A stretch of 45,692 nt of DNA from Deltaproteobacteria bacterium. GTDB taxonomy: Bacteria > Desulfobacterota > Desulfarculia > Adiutricales > Adiutricaceae. Below the pieces are notes generated by a model. The model ran no database searches, had not been told where the DNA came from, and worked only from the letters and a program-made list of their open reading frames with translations. Both the position numbers and the translations under genes were made by a program. The stretch lies in contig JAISMF010000039.1 of NCBI GenBank assembly GCA_031276865.1, forward strand, positions 1 to 45,692, written 5' to 3'. This document shows positions 43,032 through 45,692 of this stretch, piece after piece (the stretch's first letter is position 1; each line of letters opens with the position of its first letter).

Positions 43032-43060
43032 TTTTAAGACATTACGACCTCCCTTGTCAA
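43032..43060 (-). promoter_or_regulatory. Sigma70-type promoter of the B12-controlled permease
   Basis: On the minus strand TTGACA (43060-43055), a 17-bp spacer and TTAAAA (43037-43032). Transcription would start just before the cobalamin aptamer. Confidence 0.75.
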
Positions 43061-44238
43061 GACGGTAGTTTTTCCTTTTTCCGCCAGCGGGCTCGGCTCC
43101 CTCCACCTCGGGTTTTCCTCCCTCCCGCCCTTGGTTTCGCGCCTTCCCGCCGTCCGGAGCCCCCTTTCCCTTGTTAAATAATGGAGCATAAAAAACAATA
43201 TATATGGTTATTTATATTAAAATACACCACAATTTGTATTTTACGGGATAGTTCAACTTCGGGGAAAAAGAGGGCGTTTCCAAAAACCCCACGCCCTCCG
43301 ACCGGAAAATGGCGTTCGGTTCCGGATTTCCGGCGGCCGAAGACACGCGGAAGGAGTCGAGGCCCGTGAATCCCGCTTAACCGACCGCGCGCTTGACGGC
43401 CCCGGGATGTTGAAAACGCCGTCATAAGTCCGGATGAGGGCCCGCGCGCCGCGCCATCGGCGCCCGTTCGGCGAGGGCGTCCGTGGGCCGGACGGCCCCC
43501 GGCTTTGCGCGATCGGTAAAATATTTAGATACTACATATTGTTATATTTCAGTATAACTAACTATATTTTTGTAAAACGCTCTAAACGAGCGGAATATCT
43601 ATTCCTCCGCGGGAAAATTTCGACGAAAAGGACATCTTCGCCGCCGCCGCCACGGCCGGAGCCCGCTTCGGGGGTTGGGTCGGGGAAGCGCCTATCGACC
43701 GGGAAGGCGGGCGGAAAAAGACCGCCTGAGCCGGACTTGACACCTCCGACGCCGCGCGACGGAGCCCCCCCCGTTTTCCATTCGCTCCCGCTTGATATTC
43801 CCTTTCATCCGGTTATCGCCTCCGCGGGAGGCCAACCGGCGCCGACTCCGGCGCCGGATTTTTCATCCCGCTTCAATTTTTTTTAAACGGCTCCGGAACA
43901 TGGACGAAATTAAGCCGTTTTAAGGCGACGCGCTCACGGCCAAAATCTTTTCCCGGAGCGGCTTGGAGCGGTTTTTGAAAAAGGAGATGGAAAAACTAAA
44001 AAAATAAAGAGAACCAATTCAAACAATACGGCGGGTATATGCAAAATATGCGCCTAAACCCCAGCTGTAAAATTATTTTTGAAGAGACTGAAATTATTTT
44101 TGTTTCGAAAAAAATGATTAAACGTGAAAAAAAGTAAACAGTTTAAAAATAAAACGCGACGGATGACCGAAAATTAAACTAATCTAAAAATATTAAAACC
44201 ACGTCATTTCCGCCGGCGAGGAAAAACGCGAAAAAAGC
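43061..44238. other. Long gap with AT-rich patches
   Basis: About 1.2 kb with no gene I can support. Two AT-rich patches, 43174-43250 and 43515-43580, resemble the interior of the MITE-like elements when read on the minus strand (ATACAAATTGTGGTGTATTT in the first, ACAAAAATATAG in the second), but lack the terminal repeats. A self-complementary CCGGCGCC hairpin followed by ATTTTT lies at 43836-43862. Confidence 0.45.
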
Positions 44239-44267
44239 TTGACATGCGTTTTTCGTTCGGCTACTCT
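44239..44267 (+). promoter_or_regulatory. Orphan sigma70-type promoter
   Basis: TTGACA (44239-44244), a 17-bp spacer and TACTCT (44262-44267) on the plus strand. A small hairpin CGGGA-GCG-TCCCG with TGATGTTTTT lies 20-50 bases downstream. No gene starts nearby; the next plus-strand feature is the decayed gene at 44563. Confidence 0.55.
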
Positions 44268-44378
44268 CTTGTCATCTTAAACACTCAACCGTGACGGGAG
44301 CGTCCCGCTGATGTTTTTCTGAATCCTTCCGTTTTCCATACACCTTATTTCCGGCGCCGATTATTCCGACCGCTTCTT

Positions 44379-44470
44379 AGAACCCAGCCTAATAATAGCT
44401 AGATTAATAGTGGTCGGATCATACGTCCAGTTCTTGTTCGTTTCTAATATTTAACCGCCGTAATTATATC
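44379..44470. repeat. Palindromic repeat, copy 5 (degenerate left half)
   Basis: The right arm TCTAATATTTAACCGCCG (44443-44460) is nearly identical to copies 1-3. The left half begins AGAACCCAGC and follows copy 1 loosely (AGAACCCAAGC). It lies about 95 bp upstream of the decayed Rpn-like gene. Confidence 0.6.
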
Positions 44471-44562
44471 AAACAGGGCTATATTCAAAGGGTTATTGGC
44501 GAAAAACCGTGATCCTCCAACACGGTCGTCTAACCGTATCGTGTATGAGAAAAGCCGCTCAA

Positions 44563-44993
44563 AATGAAAAAGAACGAAGCCAGCGCGTCTGATAACTCCA
44601 AGACTTAAACTTACGTTGGAGCATTGGCGTCGATTGAGGAAAAAGACGCGACGGGGGACAAAATCTATGGTTACGCGATGATACTAAGAACCAAAGAATC
44701 TTCCCGAAATTGATATGTCCGTCTTTTGCGACTTCGACATAACGATATTGAGGCTTGAAAACGATAAGATCAATCCCGAGAAGAAAGGAAAGTTCGAAAT
44801 GTAAATTCATAAGCGCGGAGATATAATAAGGCGACTCAGCCGGGATGAAGGCTTGGGGAGAGGCCGGAAGGAAGGGCGTCATGAAATCGTCATGAATATG
44901 TTCGCCATGGAACTGACGTCGGACACCATCGTCAAGTCCAGCGGATTGTCGGAGCTGGAGGTTTTCGCCCTCCGCGACAGTTTGCGAAGTTAA
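44563..44993 (+). pseudogene. Decayed Rpn-like / PD-(D/E)XK transposase-family gene
   Basis: Only fragments in several frames are readable. The C-terminal part is clear: HKRGDIIRRLSRDEGLGRGR, then EIVMNMFAMELTSDTIVKSS and GLSELEVFALRDSLRS before TAA at 44991. This tail pattern is the usual end of Rpn-like nucleases and of the PD-(D/E)XK transposase family. Earlier pieces such as ITILRLENDKINPEKKGKFE are in another frame. No intact catalytic domain is visible. The reverse strand has an open frame over the same interval, which I take as a shadow. The gene lies behind palindromic repeat copy 5. 44994-45432 holds nothing further that I recognise. Confidence 0.6.
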
Positions 44994-45432
44994 TTTAGCC
45001 ACATAGGCCCCGCCAGGTTCCTCTTCAGGTTCGAAAGTGGCGAGACATTCCCAGGCCGGCCCCCGGTGAACGGATGCAATTTTGGGGGGGATATTTTCGA
45101 TGATTCCAAGTCCCCGAAATTACTGAAAACCTTTCACGCGCTCACTGGCGGAAGGGGTTGGGACTCCATGAACGGTTAATTTGAAAACATGTTTTTTTAG
45201 GTTTAGCTAAATTCAAGAGTCCTGGTGTCAATTCAGGCTCCAAAAATCCCTTCCAGCCCTCCTTTTGATGAAAAAATAAAGAGGGGCGGCTATAGCACCT
45301 GAATGCTTACACCTTTTTTTTCCTTTAGTTGATTCGGAGACAATGGCCAGCGGCCAGTCTCCGCCCATTTCAAGAATTAAGGCGAGGCTTCCAATCCGCC
45401 TTTGAACCAGAACGGAGCTGAAAAAAATTTCC

Positions 45433-45692
45433 ATGACCGACGATCGAACCCGCGAAGAAGGACGAAACCAAACTGACGCCGACAACGCCGAAACGGCTGA
45501 CAACGCGATCGGTGGAAGCGCGGGCGTCCAAAGCCCTCGCAAACAAAAGGCAGCTCATAACAGGCTGGCTAAAGATCATGTTTTAAAGCGCGTTTTAGCA
45601 TACATCTTCCCTTATCTGTTTGGGTTAAAGGAGCTGTTCGCCAATTCGCGTAAATTACAGGTGCTGCTCGATGATGATTTCGCGGTCGCGCC
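45433..45692 (+). CDS. Unknown protein, N-terminal part, running off the window end
   Basis: From the ATG at 45433 the frame stays open for 86 codons to the end of the window. The first 35 residues are acidic and polar (DDRTREEGRNQTDADNAETA), probably disordered. A folded segment follows: KAAHNRLAKDHVLKRVLAY, IFPYLFGLKELFANSRKLQ, VLLDDDFAVA. The N-terminal His-x-Arg-Leu-x-Lys-Asp then hydrophobic pattern is loosely like the start of Rpn-type nucleases, but I do not claim homology. GGAG lies 16 bases upstream, too far to be convincing. It sits in a region full of decayed nuclease genes and could be another member, intact or not. Confidence 0.45.
   Translation, partial: MTDDRTREEGRNQTDADNAETADNAIGGSAGVQSPRKQKAAHNRLAKDHVLKRVLAYIFPYLFGLKELFANSRKLQVLLDDDFAVA

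Noticed and set aside
42738..43106. Open frame of 122 codons upstream of the second permease
   Set aside because: The sequence is the cobalamin riboswitch and its terminator; the translation has no family features.
44559..45002. Minus-strand open frame of 147 codons
   Set aside because: The plus strand of the same interval carries the recognisable Rpn-like tail, so the minus frame is most likely a shadow.

Overview
The window looks like chromosome from a GC-rich Gram-negative bacterium, most likely of the former Deltaproteobacteria (Desulfobacterota). The clues are a fused ispDF gene, an NtrC-type sigma54 activator with its kinase, a CpoB/YbgF lipoprotein, and the cluster rplM-rpsI-argC. This placement is inference from gene content, because no 16S gene is present. 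Housekeeping genes are GC-rich and mostly on the minus strand. Intergenic regions are long and hold AT-rich islands, repeats and decayed genes.

Layout. 1-1640: the C-terminal part of an AAA-ATPase/PD-(D/E)XK gene, followed by two palindromic repeats. 1647-7369: a probable minus-strand operon cheY - cheA (permuted domain order) - double receiver protein - membrane-anchored coiled-coil protein - MaoC hydratase - class I amidotransferase-like hydrolase, with a sigma70-type promoter at 7341-7369. 7430-11190: cpoB, a small exported protein, and two convergent helical genes of unknown function. 11410-15759: bioM-like ATPase and bioY, separated by an AT-rich island holding a type II restriction-modification pair. 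15827-20682: argC, rpsI, rplM, rsmB and a MerR-type regulator. 21076-28601: Rpn-like tail protein, ispDF, the RNase P RNA, RNase HI, an HDOD protein and rho. 29358-38065: a probable rho promoter far upstream of rho, a catalytically dead M48-like membrane protein, an NtrC/NtrB-type pair, purA, and a CCA-adding-type nucleotidyltransferase with an HD domain. 38487-39676: a decayed AAA-ATPase gene lying between two palindromic repeats. 39801-43060: two AzgA-type NCS2 base permeases. 44239-45692: another repeat, a decayed Rpn/PD-(D/E)XK gene and an open frame running off the end.

The main discovery candidate is the second NCS2 permease (41420-42712). Its leader holds a clear cobalamin riboswitch (42850-43020) followed by a rho-independent terminator (42751-42792) directly before the ribosome binding site. 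A purine-type permease shut off by B12 suggests uptake of a nucleobase-like B12 building block, such as the lower-ligand base. The neighbouring paralogue (39801-41093) has its own promoter and no riboswitch.

Two unnamed repeat families are also present. One is a ~90-bp imperfect palindrome in five copies, found beside PD-(D/E)XK-type gene remnants. The other is a ~121-bp element with perfect 11-bp terminal inverted repeats (21799-21919 and 36058-36179), which resembles a MITE. All calls come from reading the sequence; no database search was run.
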